From NCBI RefSeq assembly GCF_004357985.1, contig NZ_SMTF01000011.1, positions 57,918 through 121,917 of the forward strand: a stretch of DNA of 64,000 nucleotides, written 5' to 3'. The notes beneath the pieces were generated by a model. It searched no databases and was not told the origin of the DNA. It worked only from the letters and a program-made list of their open reading frames with translations. Made by a program: the position numbers and the translations under genes. The stretch is from Luteimonas aestuarii. Its GTDB lineage: Bacteria > Pseudomonadota > Gammaproteobacteria > Xanthomonadales > Xanthomonadaceae. Below, piece after piece: positions 52,203 to 62,638 of the stretch (within the stretch, counting starts at the first letter, position 1; every line of letters begins with the position of its first letter).

Positions 52203-53084
52203 ATGTCGCGCATCCCCGAACGCTTCCAGCCCCTGCTTGCGCGCGTCGAGCGCAGCCCGCCCGCCGAGATCGCCCGGCGCTTCGTCGAGATCGACCTGCT
52301 GACACATGCCGCGTCGCTGACGTTCTTCGCGCTGGTCTCGCTGGCACCGCTGCTGGTGCTGGTGCTGTGGCTGGCGGCATCCCTGTATCCCGATGCGCAG
52401 GAGGCGCTGCTGGAACAGATCACCGAGCTCGCCGGGGCCGAGGCCGCCGCCGTGGCCGGGACCGTGCTGCGCAATGCCACCGCCCAGCCCGACGTGGGTT
52501 CGCTGGCCGGGCTCTGGGGCACCTTGCTGCTGTTCATCGGCGCGACCACGGTGTTCGCCCGCCTGCAGGGCACGTTGAACCTGATCTTCCGTACCGATGC
52601 CGAGCAACTTGGTGGCGTGTTGGCCTGGCTGCGCAAGCGCGTGTTTTCCTTTGGCGTCGTGCTTGCCCTGGGGTTCCTGATCATCGTGTCCACCCTGCTG
52701 TCGGCCGGCGTGGAACTGCTGCTGGCGGAGGTCCCGCTCCTTGTCAGCGTGGCGGGCGACGCGGTGTCGATCGCGATCTACATCATCGCCTTCGCGCTGA
52801 TGTACCACTACCTGCCCGACCGCCGGGTCGGCTGGAGCCGCGCCTGGCTGGGCGGGGCGATCACCACCGCGCTGTTCCTGCTGGGGCGATGGCTGATCGG
52901 GCTGTACCTGACCGAAGCCGCGCCCGGCAGCGCCTACGGCGCCTTCGGTACGCTGGTGATCATGCTGATGTGGCTGTACTACGCGGCACTGGTGTTCTTC
53001 CTCGGGGCACTGGTCACCGCCGTCATCGACGAACGCTTCCTGGCCCGCGGGCCGGTGCAGGACCCGCCCCACGTGGCATCCTAG
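52203..53084 (+). CDS. YihY/BrkB family inner-membrane protein
   Basis: A 293-residue protein with six or so helices. The family signature is DLLTHAASLTFFALVSLAPLLVLVL near the N-terminus and RRVGWSRAWLGGAITTALFLLGRWLIGLYL with AYGAFGTLVIMLMWLYYAALVFFLGA near the end. It was once annotated as ribonuclease BN, which is now considered wrong. It lies directly before dnaG on the same strand. ATG 52203 is the natural start; the longer frame is repeat-like. Confidence 0.88.
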   Translation: MSRIPERFQPLLARVERSPPAEIARRFVEIDLLTHAASLTFFALVSLAPLLVLVLWLAASLYPDAQEALLEQITELAGAEAAAVAGTVLRNATAQPDVGSLAGLWGTLLLFIGATTVFARLQGTLNLIFRTDAEQLGGVLAWLRKRVFSFGVVLALGFLIIVSTLLSAGVELLLAEVPLLVSVAGDAVSIAIYIIAFALMYHYLPDRRVGWSRAWLGGAITTALFLLGRWLIGLYLTEAAPGSAYGAFGTLVIMLMWLYYAALVFFLGALVTAVIDERFLARGPVQDPPHVAS

Positions 53085-53193
53085 CGGGCCATGGCCCGCA
53101 CCCTCGCCCAGCACCCCGATCGCCCTGCCCCCACGCCGAACGGCGCGTCGCGTGCTGCCGCCGAAACGGGCGGGACGGGTGGGGCAGGCTGAC

Positions 53194-54921
53194 ATGGCGC
53201 GCATCCCCGACGCCTTCATCGACGACTTGCTGGCGCGGACCGATATCGTCGAGGTGATCAACGCCCGCGTGCCGCTGAAGCGACAGGGCAAGGAATACGC
53301 ATCGCGCTGCCCGTTCCACGACGAGCGCTCGGCGTCGTTCACGGTCTCGCCGACCAAGCAGTTCTACCACTGCTTCGGCTGTGGCGCGCACGGCACCGCG
53401 ATCAGCTTCCTGATGAACTACGAGCGGCTGGAATTCCTCGATGCCGTGGACGAGCTGGCCAAGCGCGTCGGCATGGAAGTGCCGCGCGACACCCAGCAGC
53501 GCAATGCCAATCCCGAAACGAAGGACCTGTACGGCGCGATGGAAGCGGCGTCGACGTTCTTCCAGCGCCAGCTGGCCGGAAGCGACAAGGCGCGCGCCTA
53601 TCTCGACAACCGCGGCGTGGGCGAGGCGGTGCGCACGCAGTTCGGCATCGGCTACGCACCCGACGGGTTCTCCGCACTCAAGGACGCACTTGGCACCGAC
53701 GAGCGCCGCATGCGCCTGCTCGAGCGCGGCGGCATGTTCTCGAAGAACGACCGCGGCCACGTGTACGACAAGTTCCGCGACCGGGTGATGTTCCCGATCC
53801 ACGACCGCCGTGGTCGTACCATCGCCTTCGGCGGTCGCGTGCTCGACAAGGATGACGGCCCGAAATACCTCAACTCGCCCGAGACCCCGCTGTTCCACAA
53901 GGGCCGCGAGCTGTACGGCCTGTGGCAGGTACGCCAGGCCAACCAGAAGATCGAACGCCTGATCGTGGTGGAAGGCTACATGGATGTCGTCGCGCTGTTC
54001 GAGCACGGCGTGAGCCAGGCGGTCGCCACGCTGGGCACCGCCACCACGCCCGACCACGCCGAACTGCTGTTCCGCAACGCGCCCGACGTGTACTTCTGCT
54101 TCGACGGCGACCGTGCCGGGCGCAACGCTGCGTGGAAGGCGGTGGAATCGGTGCTGCCGCGGATGCGCGACGGCCGCCAGGCGTTCTTCCTGTTCCTCCC
54201 GGACGGCGAAGACCCGGACACCATCGTCCGCCAGGAAGGCGCGGAAGGCTTCGATGCACGCCTGCGCGATGCCACGCCCTTGTCGAAGTTCTTCTTCGAC
54301 ACGCTGTCCGACGGCATCACCCTGTCCACGCTCGACGGCAAGGCGCGGCTGGCCGAGCGCGCCAAGCCGCTGCTGGCGCAGATCCCCGACGGCGCCTTCG
54401 GCGACCTGATGCGCCAACGCCTCACCGAACTCACCGGCGTGGGCGCGCGCAGCGCGTCACCGGGTACGCATGTGCCTGCGCAGCGCGCGCGCAACGCCCC
54501 GGCCACGCCCGCACCCAAGCGCAGCCTGGTGCGCGCGGCGATCTCGCTGCTGCTGCAGCAACCCTCGCTGGCGCTGGACCTGCAGCCGCCGTATCGCTTC
54601 GTCGCCCTGCGCCAACCCGGCATCCCGCTGCTGGTCGACGTGATCGCACTGGTGCACGCGCGGCCGGACATCACCACCGGCGCACTGATCGAGCATTTCG
54701 GCGACCGCGAGGAAGGCGCCGCGTTGCAGAAGCTGGCGGGGCATTCGGTGCCCGGCGATCCCGACGGCTGGCGCGCGGACCTGCAGGGCGCCATCGACCA
54801 GCTCAACCAGCAGGCACTGCAACAGCGGCTGGCCGAACTGCAAGGCCGCATGGCGTCGCTGGACGATACCGAGAAGGCGGAGTTGCGCGAACTGCTGCAC
54901 TCGCGCCTGTCGGGGCACTGA
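53194..54921 (+). CDS. dnaG: DNA primase
   Basis: A 575-residue RNA polymerase that makes primers for the replication fork. The zinc finger is complete (CPFHDERSASF, then YHCFGCG). The catalytic core has FRDRVMFPIHDRRGRTIAFGGR and YLNSPETPLFHKG; the TOPRIM domain has VVEGYMDVVALFEHG and FDGDRAGRNA. The C-terminal DnaB-binding region is helical. The length matches E. coli DnaG (581 aa). ATG 53194 gives the standard start MARIPDAFIDDLLART. No rpoD follows, which is unusual for this locus. Confidence 0.97.
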   Translation: MARIPDAFIDDLLARTDIVEVINARVPLKRQGKEYASRCPFHDERSASFTVSPTKQFYHCFGCGAHGTAISFLMNYERLEFLDAVDELAKRVGMEVPRDTQQRNANPETKDLYGAMEAASTFFQRQLAGSDKARAYLDNRGVGEAVRTQFGIGYAPDGFSALKDALGTDERRMRLLERGGMFSKNDRGHVYDKFRDRVMFPIHDRRGRTIAFGGRVLDKDDGPKYLNSPETPLFHKGRELYGLWQVRQANQKIERLIVVEGYMDVVALFEHGVSQAVATLGTATTPDHAELLFRNAPDVYFCFDGDRAGRNAAWKAVESVLPRMRDGRQAFFLFLPDGEDPDTIVRQEGAEGFDARLRDATPLSKFFFDTLSDGITLSTLDGKARLAERAKPLLAQIPDGAFGDLMRQRLTELTGVGARSASPGTHVPAQRARNAPATPAPKRSLVRAAISLLLQQPSLALDLQPPYRFVALRQPGIPLLVDVIALVHARPDITTGALIEHFGDREEGAALQKLAGHSVPGDPDGWRADLQGAIDQLNQQALQQRLAELQGRMASLDDTEKAELRELLHSRLSGH

Positions 54922-54932
54922 TCCTCGCAACA

Positions 54933-54973
54933 ACCCCCTCTGCCGCCTGCGGGAGAGGGCTGGGGTGAGGGCG
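54933..54973 (+). repeat. CCCCTCTGCC-GGGAGAGGG repeat
   Basis: One copy of the intergenic family seen at 10.6, 32.8 and 43.4 kb: CCCTCTGCCGCCTGCGGGAG followed by AGGGCTGGGGTGAGGGCGCGG. It lies just after dnaG and may serve as its terminator or an mRNA-end stabiliser. Confidence 0.65.
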
Positions 54974-55123
54974 CGGCATACCCGCGGCAGTTGTCGCTTC
55001 AACGATCTGCTCGCGCGCACCCGGCGATCCAAACCACTCTTCGCAAGCCCCCGGGAAGGAACAGGCGTCCACGATTTCGCCAAAATTGTTCTAGGCTAGG
55101 TGTTCGTCCTCCGGGGAACACCC

Positions 55124-57112
<1,989 letters not shown>

Positions 57113-57140
57113 ACCTGACCGCTCGCCCCTCATGAAGAAG

Positions 57141-57164
57141 AAGCCCGCGCAAGCGGGCTTTTTC
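57141..57164 (+). terminator. Intrinsic terminator after the S9 peptidase
   Basis: AAGCCCGC-gcaa-GCGGGCTT forms a perfect eight-pair stem with a GCAA loop, followed by TTTC. Confidence 0.9.
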
Positions 57165-57438
57165 TTACCTGTACCACCGCCGCTTTGCTTTGCGAACCCG
57201 CTGATGACCCTTCAATGACGCCGTGGATGGGAAATATCGCGATGCTGGATGTCCGGATTCGACCCTAAGCGGACGTTGGGCCCAAGCACAGCGCAGCCCT
57301 GTTGAGACGACTCTTACGGCAGATATCGTCTCAGTTCGTGACTTACATCCAACACCGCCGCCAAGTAGACGTCTTTACCATTTGCATTAGCATTCGACAC
57401 GCTGGCCAAAGCCCTGTTTGCGTCCAGGAACTTCCTAA

Positions 57439-57467
57439 TTGACGCTACTCACTAGAAGCCATATGTT
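57439..57467 (+). promoter_or_regulatory. Promoter inside the cassette, TTGACG-17-TATGTT
   Basis: TTGACG (57439-57444) and TATGTT (57462-57467) are spaced 17 bases and would start RNA near 57474, leaving a 40-nt leader before the ATG at 57514. A separate inverted repeat TGAGACGA/TCGTCTCA (57303-57333) lies upstream within the cassette. Confidence 0.5.
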
Positions 57468-57513
57468 CCTTGCCAAACCCCTGACCAGGGGGCAACTAGG
57501 CGTTTTTTCTCTT

Positions 57514-58722
57514 ATGACTTTCATCGCAGCCTTACAGACAAAGCTAACTTCTCTTGGAATCACGAGTAAGATCGATGGCGAAGAGATCACGGTTGAGAGA
57601 CCTGAGCTACGCGCGCTGACGATAAAAAGTGATTCTGATTTGGAAACAGCTTTCTCTTCGTATAAGAAGGCCAGAAGCATCAACTTTGATGTTGAGCAAA
57701 GAGAGTTGCTCCATAACAACTCCTTTGAGGTTCACATAACGCGCCTATCGCCGCTTACATCTTTTCAGACCGAGCTGTACACACTGTCGGATAGCCGCGG
57801 GAACACCGTGAAAATTGGTCCGTGCTCCTCCGCATTCTCTCTGGCTTTCTTTGACTCGCCTGAGTACACGAGATACTTCGACGCGAGAGTGAGGAAACGA
57901 ATCTTAGAGTCAAGCCTGTCCACCCGTAAGCCTGACTGGTTCCTTTGGTCACCAATCACCGCCACATACACCCATAAGGGCCGTAAGACCCCGGCACAGT
58001 TCAGAGACACTGCACTACACGCCATTCGGAGCAGCTTGTTCAAGATTGCAACTGAACAACATGACTGTTACGCCATCTGGAAGCCGAGGAACAGGCGAAT
58101 CAAGTCGATAAACGGAGACACTGCAACTGGCGACAATGTCATCCCGCGAGCGCGCTATGAAGAGGACGTTGTTAGCTTCTACAAGGTAGCAAAGGCTTCG
58201 CCATTTCCCAGCCAGAGCTTCCTCGCCTACTACCACGTTCTAGAGTTCTACTTTCTCAAAGTTGCGGAAACAAAGCTGCATCATAGGCTCTCATCCATTC
58301 TCAATTCCCCAACACTTAGAACAGACAGAAACTCATTGGATAGGGTCATTTCGCTTGTTCGCGGCCAAGACTCAAGAAGTGACGAGACAGAAATGCTGAG
58401 AAGCGTCTTGGATAGGTACGTCCAAGAGCAAGACCTTATCGATTTCATTAGCGAGTTCGAAACAAGCGTTGGAGAGAAGATCTACTCGAAAAGGCGACGT
58501 GTGTTTGGTGAAGACGTGCAGATTAGTCCAATGAAGGATCATGCCCTTGCTAACTCAGCCAAGACGCTAAAACACATCCGCAACGCCATCGTTCATTCGA
58601 GCGACCGATACAAGCGTGAAGACTGCCATATTCCATTGTCCGAAACAGAAGACCTGATCGCGGAGTTCCTTCCGCTCGTACGATTCTTTGCGGAAAGGGT
58701 AATTTATGGATCAGCTACGTAG
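57514..58722 (+). CDS. Cassette-borne protein with HEPN motif, unknown function
   Basis: A 402-residue soluble protein. The only recognisable element is near the C-terminus: LKHIRNAIVHSSDRYKRED, in which Arg356-x4-His361 fits the RX4-6H motif of HEPN ribonucleases, in a helical context with LIAEFLPLVRFFAERVI after it. The N-terminal ~200 residues are mixed alpha/beta and match nothing I know. The middle segment (FLAYYHVLEFYFLKVAETKL) is helical and could be part of the HEPN fold. Starts at 57439 (TTG) and 57463 are possible, but both overlap the promoter boxes, so 57514 is used. Codon use is AT-rich and unlike the neighbours. A toxin or abortive-infection role is inference from the motif and cassette context. 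Confidence 0.75.
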   Translation: MTFIAALQTKLTSLGITSKIDGEEITVERPELRALTIKSDSDLETAFSSYKKARSINFDVEQRELLHNNSFEVHITRLSPLTSFQTELYTLSDSRGNTVKIGPCSSAFSLAFFDSPEYTRYFDARVRKRILESSLSTRKPDWFLWSPITATYTHKGRKTPAQFRDTALHAIRSSLFKIATEQHDCYAIWKPRNRRIKSINGDTATGDNVIPRARYEEDVVSFYKVAKASPFPSQSFLAYYHVLEFYFLKVAETKLHHRLSSILNSPTLRTDRNSLDRVISLVRGQDSRSDETEMLRSVLDRYVQEQDLIDFISEFETSVGEKIYSKRRRVFGEDVQISPMKDHALANSAKTLKHIRNAIVHSSDRYKREDCHIPLSETEDLIAEFLPLVRFFAERVIYGSAT

Positions 58723-58729
58723 ACCAGAT

Positions 58730-58788
58730 ACATAACAATTCACTCAAGCCGACGCCCTTCGCGGCGCTGCTTAATTCAGGGGTTGATC
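58730..58788 (+). other. attC site (integron 59-base-element type)
   Basis: The site is 59 bases long. It opens with ACATAAC (R'', one mismatch to RYYYAAC), then AATTC, then CTCAAGCCGACGCC as the L'' arm. After a CTTC loop, GCGGCGCTGCTTAATTCAGG is the L' arm, and GTTGATC (R', one mismatch) closes it. The arms pair with an unpaired base in L'', as in functional attC sites. The AACAATTC...CAAGCCGACGCC wording is the classic form of sites attached to many resistance cassettes. It starts 8 bp after the stop codon. Confidence 0.88.
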
Positions 58789-58824
58789 CAACGTCTGCTT
58801 CTGGCCGAAAGCGGCCCCAAGCAA

Positions 58825-59751
58825 TCACGTCACCGGCACGAACTCCATCACGGCCCCCGGCTGCAGCCACGGCATCAGCCAGTGGTCCACCAGCAGGAAC
58901 GCGAACAGCGCCATCAGGTACACCACGGAGTAGTTGAACACCCGCATCGCGAAGAATTCGTCCGGCGGGTCCAGCAGCCGCCACGCGTACCACAGGAACA
59001 CCAGCCCCAACACCACGGCGCCGCCGAGGTAGAACAGCCCGCTCATGCCCACGATCACCGGCAGCAGCGTCACCACGCACAGCAGCACCGTGTAGAACAG
59101 GATCTGCCAGCGCGTGTACTGCACGCCGTGCGTCACCGGCAGCATCGGCACCAGCGCGCGGGCGTAGTCGTCGCGGCGGAAGATGGCCAGCGCCCAGAAG
59201 TGCGGCGGCGTCCAGACGAAGATGATCAGCACCAGCAGCAGTGCGTGCGCCCAGTCCCAGGGGCCGGCCATGTTGGTCACCGCGGCCCAGCCCAGCAGCG
59301 GCGGCGCGGCGCCGGCGATGCCGCCGATCACGATGTTCTGCGGCGTGGCGCGCTTGAGCCAGCCGGTGTAGATGACCGCGTAGCCGATCAGCGAAGCGAA
59401 CGTCAGCGCCGCGGTCAGCGGATTGACCAGCGCGATCAGGATCGCCATCGACAGCACGCCCAGGAACACCGCGAACGCCAGCACCTGCGCAGGCTTCAGC
59501 GCGCCGGTGGCGAGCGGGCGGTCCATGGTGCGCGCCATCACCTTGTCGATGCGCTGGTCGATCAGGTGGTTGATCGCGGCCGCGGAGGCCGCCGCCAGCC
59601 AGATGCCGAGCAGGCCGAACACGGTCTGCCGCAGCGGCGGCAGGCCCGGCACCGCGAGGAACATGCCCACCAGCGCGGTGAACACGATCAGCGCGACCAC
59701 GCGCGGCTTGGTCAACGTCCAGTACTGCGGGAAATCGCGGGCGAACGACAT
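58825..59751 (-). CDS. ctaB: Protoheme IX farnesyltransferase (heme O synthase)
   Basis: A 308-residue membrane prenyltransferase attaching a farnesyl group to heme B to give heme O. The UbiA-type Asp motif is [19 protein letters not shown] (N-x3-D-x3-D), the second motif lies around [18 protein letters not shown], and nine hydrophobic segments are visible. The N-terminus [23 protein letters not shown] is typical. The start at 59751 is chosen because the further extension lies in ctaA. It follows ctaA on the same strand with a gap of 7 bp. Confidence 0.95.
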   Translation of the reverse strand: MSFARDFPQYWTLTKPRVVALIVFTALVGMFLAVPGLPPLRQTVFGLLGIWLAAASAAAINHLIDQRIDKVMARTMDRPLATGALKPAQVLAFAVFLGVLSMAILIALVNPLTAALTFASLIGYAVIYTGWLKRATPQNIVIGGIAGAAPPLLGWAAVTNMAGPWDWAHALLLVLIIFVWTPPHFWALAIFRRDDYARALVPMLPVTHGVQYTRWQILFYTVLLCVVTLLPVIVGMSGLFYLGGAVVLGLVFLWYAWRLLDPPDEFFAMRVFNYSVVYLMALFAFLLVDHWLMPWLQPGAVMEFVPVT

Positions 59752-59758
59752 GGCCGCG

Positions 59759-60934
59759 TCAGTCCGGCTGGCGCAGGCGCGCCAGCAGCGTGACCAGCAC
59801 GAACAGCAGCAACGCAGCGCCACCGTTGTGCAACACGGCCACCGGCAGCGGCAGCGACAGCTTCACGTTGAGCACGCCCAGGGTGACCTGCGCGACGGTC
59901 AGCAACGCCAGCAGCACCGCCCAGGTACGCAGGCCCGGCGTGCGCAGCAGGCGCCACGACAGCGCCAGCAGCACGCCGGTGGCGACGATCGCAAACAGCC
60001 GGTGCGCCATCTGGATGGCGATGCGCGCCGCGCCATCCAGCACCCCGCCTTCGTAGTCGGTGCCCACGCCACGCCACAGCACGAAGCCTTCGCGCCAGTC
60101 GCCCTGCGGCCACCACTGGCCGACGCACTTGGGGAAGTCGATCCAGTGCGGCTCGGCCGTGGTCCAGCCACCGGCGCCACACGCCAACGCCGCGTAGTTG
60201 GCGCTGACCCAGCCGCCCAGTGCGATCTGCACGCCCAGCACCGCCAGCGCGGCCACCACCCAGCGGCGCAACGACGTGGCATCGGCCAGCACGATCGGCA
60301 GGTGGGTCGCGCGCCACGCCATCCACACCAGCAACGAGAAGGTCAGCATGCCGCCCATCAGGTGGCCCATCACGATCACCGGCTTGAGCAGCATGGTGAC
60401 CGTCCACTTGCCCAGCAGCGCCTGGAAGATCACCACCGCCAGCGTCAGCACCGCGGCACGCGCCAGGTCGATGTTGGACCAGCGCAATGCCGCGAACAGC
60501 AGGATCGCCTCGCCCAGCCCCGCGAACACCAGCGCCGCGGGAATGTGGCCGTACATGTACAGCGGGATCGCCAGCGCCACCAGCGCCGACGCGCCCAGCA
60601 CCTGCGCGATGCCGTGGCGTCGCTTGCGCACCGCCATCAGCGCCAGCCCCAGCACCAGCACGCCGAGTCCGGCGGCGAGGTGGCGATGCACCTGTTCTCG
60701 CCAGGCCTTGTGGACTTCCAGCGGTCGCACGTCCAGCGCGTCCGCGCGCCGCACGCCGGCCTCGGTGGTCGGCCATGCCGCGCGTCCATAGCAGGTCGGC
60801 CAGTCGGGGCAGCTGAGCCCCGCGTCGGACAGGCGCACGAAGGCGCCGAACACGATCACGCACAGCGTCAGCGCCACCGCCAGCCAGGCGATGCGGTGGA
60901 AGTGCCGGTACAGGTTGGGTCGGGAGAACGTCAT
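59759..60934 (-). CDS. ctaA: Heme A synthase
   Basis: A 391-residue membrane protein that oxidises the heme O methyl group to the formyl of heme A. Features are [23 protein letters not shown], the [16 protein letters not shown] helix with the heme-binding His, [10 protein letters not shown], and [11 protein letters not shown] with the later [11 protein letters not shown], giving the four conserved histidines in their helices. Eight segments are predicted. ATG 60934 overlaps the stop of the upstream gene by one base (TGATG). Confidence 0.93.
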   Translation of the reverse strand: MTFSRPNLYRHFHRIAWLAVALTLCVIVFGAFVRLSDAGLSCPDWPTCYGRAAWPTTEAGVRRADALDVRPLEVHKAWREQVHRHLAAGLGVLVLGLALMAVRKRRHGIAQVLGASALVALAIPLYMYGHIPAALVFAGLGEAILLFAALRWSNIDLARAAVLTLAVVIFQALLGKWTVTMLLKPVIVMGHLMGGMLTFSLLVWMAWRATHLPIVLADATSLRRWVVAALAVLGVQIALGGWVSANYAALACGAGGWTTAEPHWIDFPKCVGQWWPQGDWREGFVLWRGVGTDYEGGVLDGAARIAIQMAHRLFAIVATGVLLALSWRLLRTPGLRTWAVLLALLTVAQVTLGVLNVKLSLPLPVAVLHNGGAALLLFVLVTLLARLRQPD

Positions 60935-61503
60935 CACTTGAGTTTCAGCAGGCGGTTCACGTCTTCGCGCAGGTGCGCGGGATCGAAGCCGGGAGCGTAG
61001 CGCAGGATCACGAAGCCGTTGGGATCGACCACGTACACCGGCACGCCGGCGGGATCGTCGGCGCGCGGCAGTCCGGCGCGCAGGGCGGGCGTGTCCGCCA
61101 GCACCCGCCACGACGGGTTGCGCACCGCGCCGTCGGGCGGCGTGCCCAACCACAGCGTGTGCACCTTGTCCGCGCGATGGCCGAACAGCTGCCAGACGAT
61201 GTCGAGGTCGCGCGACAGCGCCACGCACGGCTCGCCGCAATCGGCGGGCGGTGCGACCAGGATGCGCCAGTCGCGTTCGGCCGGGTTCCAGGCGTAGGTG
61301 CCGCCATCGATCAGCGCAGGCTGCACTTCGCGCAGGTCGCCCGGCGGTTGCAGCAGTTCGCCATGGTTCTTCATGGCCGACGGGCGCCAGCCCGAGAAAC
61401 GCAGCAGGCCGGCCACCAGCGCGCTGCCGAGGAAGATCACCACGATGCCGACCAGCAGCGCGCGGTTGCGGTTGCGTTGCTTGGCGGAGAGAGGGGCGTT
61501 CAT
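60934..61503 (-). CDS. Membrane-anchored protein of the cytochrome oxidase cluster
   Basis: A 189-residue protein with one N-terminal helix (ALLVGIVVIFLGSALVAGLL) and a periplasmic domain of thioredoxin-like or Sco-like pattern: DWRILVAPPADCGEPCVALSRDLDIVWQLFGHRADKV has a C-x3-C near the position of the Sco copper motif, and VPVYVVDPNGFVILRYAPGFDPAHLREDVNRLL is a typical Sco/thioredoxin ending. Such genes are usual between SURF1 and ctaA in this family. A role in oxidase assembly is inferred from the neighbours. Confidence 0.75.
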   Translation of the reverse strand: MNAPLSAKQRNRNRALLVGIVVIFLGSALVAGLLRFSGWRPSAMKNHGELLQPPGDLREVQPALIDGGTYAWNPAERDWRILVAPPADCGEPCVALSRDLDIVWQLFGHRADKVHTLWLGTPPDGAVRNPSWRVLADTPALRAGLPRADDPAGVPVYVVDPNGFVILRYAPGFDPAHLREDVNRLLKLK

Positions 61504-62225
61504 GGGCGTCGCTTCCGGAAGGTGAGGACCAGCGCGGTCACCAGCACCGCCAGCGCCAGTCCGAACCACTGCACGGCATAGCCGAGGTGTTTCTCGGGCG
61601 GCAGCGTGTTGGGCAGGATGTCGAGGTCGCGGGCATGGCCCAGCGGCAGCGCGGGATCGAGCTTGAGCAGGCGCGGCGCCAGCGACGGCAGGCCGAGCAT
61701 GTCGCGCAGGCGGTCGATGTCGAGGCCGGTGGCAAGCAGGGTGCCGTCTTCCTGCGCGGCCAGCACCGCGCGGCCCAGCCCCTGCGACGGCGGCGGCACC
61801 AGCAGGCCGGCGATGGCATGCGTGCCTTCGGGACGCGGCAGTTGCGGCAGGGTGCGGTCGCCCGGCAGCGGCAGCCAGCCGAGCTCGACCAGCAGCGGCG
61901 GCGCCTGCACGCCCGGCTGCACGCCGTCCTGCGGGTCGAATACCCGGAAGGCGCGCACGCCGGCACGGCCATCGCGCTGCTGGTTGTCCAGCAGGATCAG
62001 CGGCTCGGCGAACACGCCCTCGCCCGCCACCCAGTCGTAACCCTGGGCCGGGCCGGCGGCGGCCGACAGCGGTCGCGCGTCGCGCGCGCCCAGGACCGCC
62101 TGCACCGCGTCGAGCATCGCCTGCTTCTCGTGCATCCGGCCCAGTTGCCAGCGGCCCAGCGATGCGAATGCCAGCATCGCCAGCACCGCGACCGCCCAGC
62201 CCACGACGACGGTGCCGCGCCTCAC
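61500..62225 (-). CDS. SURF1 family cytochrome oxidase assembly protein
   Basis: A 241-residue protein with one helix at each end and a periplasmic middle, the SURF1 topology. Typical pieces are LGRWQLGRMHEKQAMLDAV at the start of the loop, ILLDNQQRDGRAGVRAF, LVELGWLPLPGDR (the WxP/GW motif) and the C-terminal HLGYAVQWFGLALAVLVTALVL. It helps insert heme A into oxidase subunit I. There is no good ATG: GTG at 62225 or 62231 is likely (GGCAGG upstream of 62225). It overlaps the next gene by four bases. Confidence 0.88.
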   Translation of the reverse strand: MRRGTVVVGWAVAVLAMLAFASLGRWQLGRMHEKQAMLDAVQAVLGARDARPLSAAAGPAQGYDWVAGEGVFAEPLILLDNQQRDGRAGVRAFRVFDPQDGVQPGVQAPPLLVELGWLPLPGDRTLPQLPRPEGTHAIAGLLVPPPSQGLGRAVLAAQEDGTLLATGLDIDRLRDMLGLPSLAPRLLKLDPALPLGHARDLDILPNTLPPEKHLGYAVQWFGLALAVLVTALVLTFRKRRP

Positions 62226-62287
62226 GCCCACGTGCCTGCCGCCTGCGATAATGCGTTCACGCCCACGTCGCCGCCCCGGAGCCCGCG

Positions 62288-62518
62288 ATGAACGATTCGC
62301 TGAAGACACTGATCATCGTCGGATTCCTGCTGTTGATCCTGTGGAACCTGGGGAGCGGCCTGTATTACATGCTGGTCGACAAGGGCCAGACCAAGCGCAC
62401 CGTGAATGCGCTGACCAAGCGCATCGCGCTGTCCGTCGCGCTGATCCTGCTGGTGCTGCTGGCCAATTACCTGGGCTGGATCGAGTTCCACGGCGTGGGA
62501 CGCAACCCGGGGCAATAA
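62288..62518 (+). CDS. DUF2909-like twin-helix membrane protein
   Basis: A 76-residue protein with two helices: LKTLIIVGFLLLILWNLGSGLYYMLVDKG and, after KRTVNALTKRI, ALSVALILLVLLANYLGWI. This is the DUF2909 (twin transmembrane) family found regularly in cytochrome oxidase clusters of gammaproteobacteria. It is the only plus-strand gene in this cluster, divergent from SURF1. Function is unknown. Confidence 0.85.
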   Translation: MNDSLKTLIIVGFLLLILWNLGSGLYYMLVDKGQTKRTVNALTKRIALSVALILLVLLANYLGWIEFHGVGRNPGQ

Positions 62519-62550
62519 CCCGGCCTCGCATCGCGGGCCGCCGGAAAAAC

Positions 62551-62577
62551 GGAAAAGCGCCACTGCTGGCGCTTTCC
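62551..62577. terminator. Bidirectional terminator between the DUF2909-like gene and ctaE
   Basis: GGAAAAGCGCCA-ctgc-TGGCGCTTTCC is a long near-perfect hairpin with an A run before and a T run within the right arm, fitting termination of both convergent genes. Confidence 0.7.
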
Positions 62578-62638
62578 CACGGAGTTCTGGCATGGCGCCG
62601 GCGTGGCCGATCAAGGACTCCGTCCGTGCGCGTCGCCG

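Larger units (their letters stand above)
57276..58782 (+). mobile_element. Single integron gene cassette carrying a HEPN-motif gene
   Basis: The element is bounded on the left by G|TTGGGC (57275-57281, a perfect GTTRRRY core) and on the right by the G|TTGATC core of an attC site. The DNA between is visibly AT-richer than the flanks, holds a single gene in the usual orientation towards the attC, and has its own promoter. No integron integrase lies nearby: the neighbours are an S9 peptidase and ctaB. It therefore looks like an isolated cassette in a secondary site or the remnant of a lost array. Confidence 0.75.

Noticed and set aside
57303..57333. TGAGACGA/TCGTCTCA inverted repeat as a possible attI or phage att site
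   Set aside because: It is a simple 8-bp inverted repeat inside the cassette without R-box cores. The GTTGGGC at 57275 fits the junction better.
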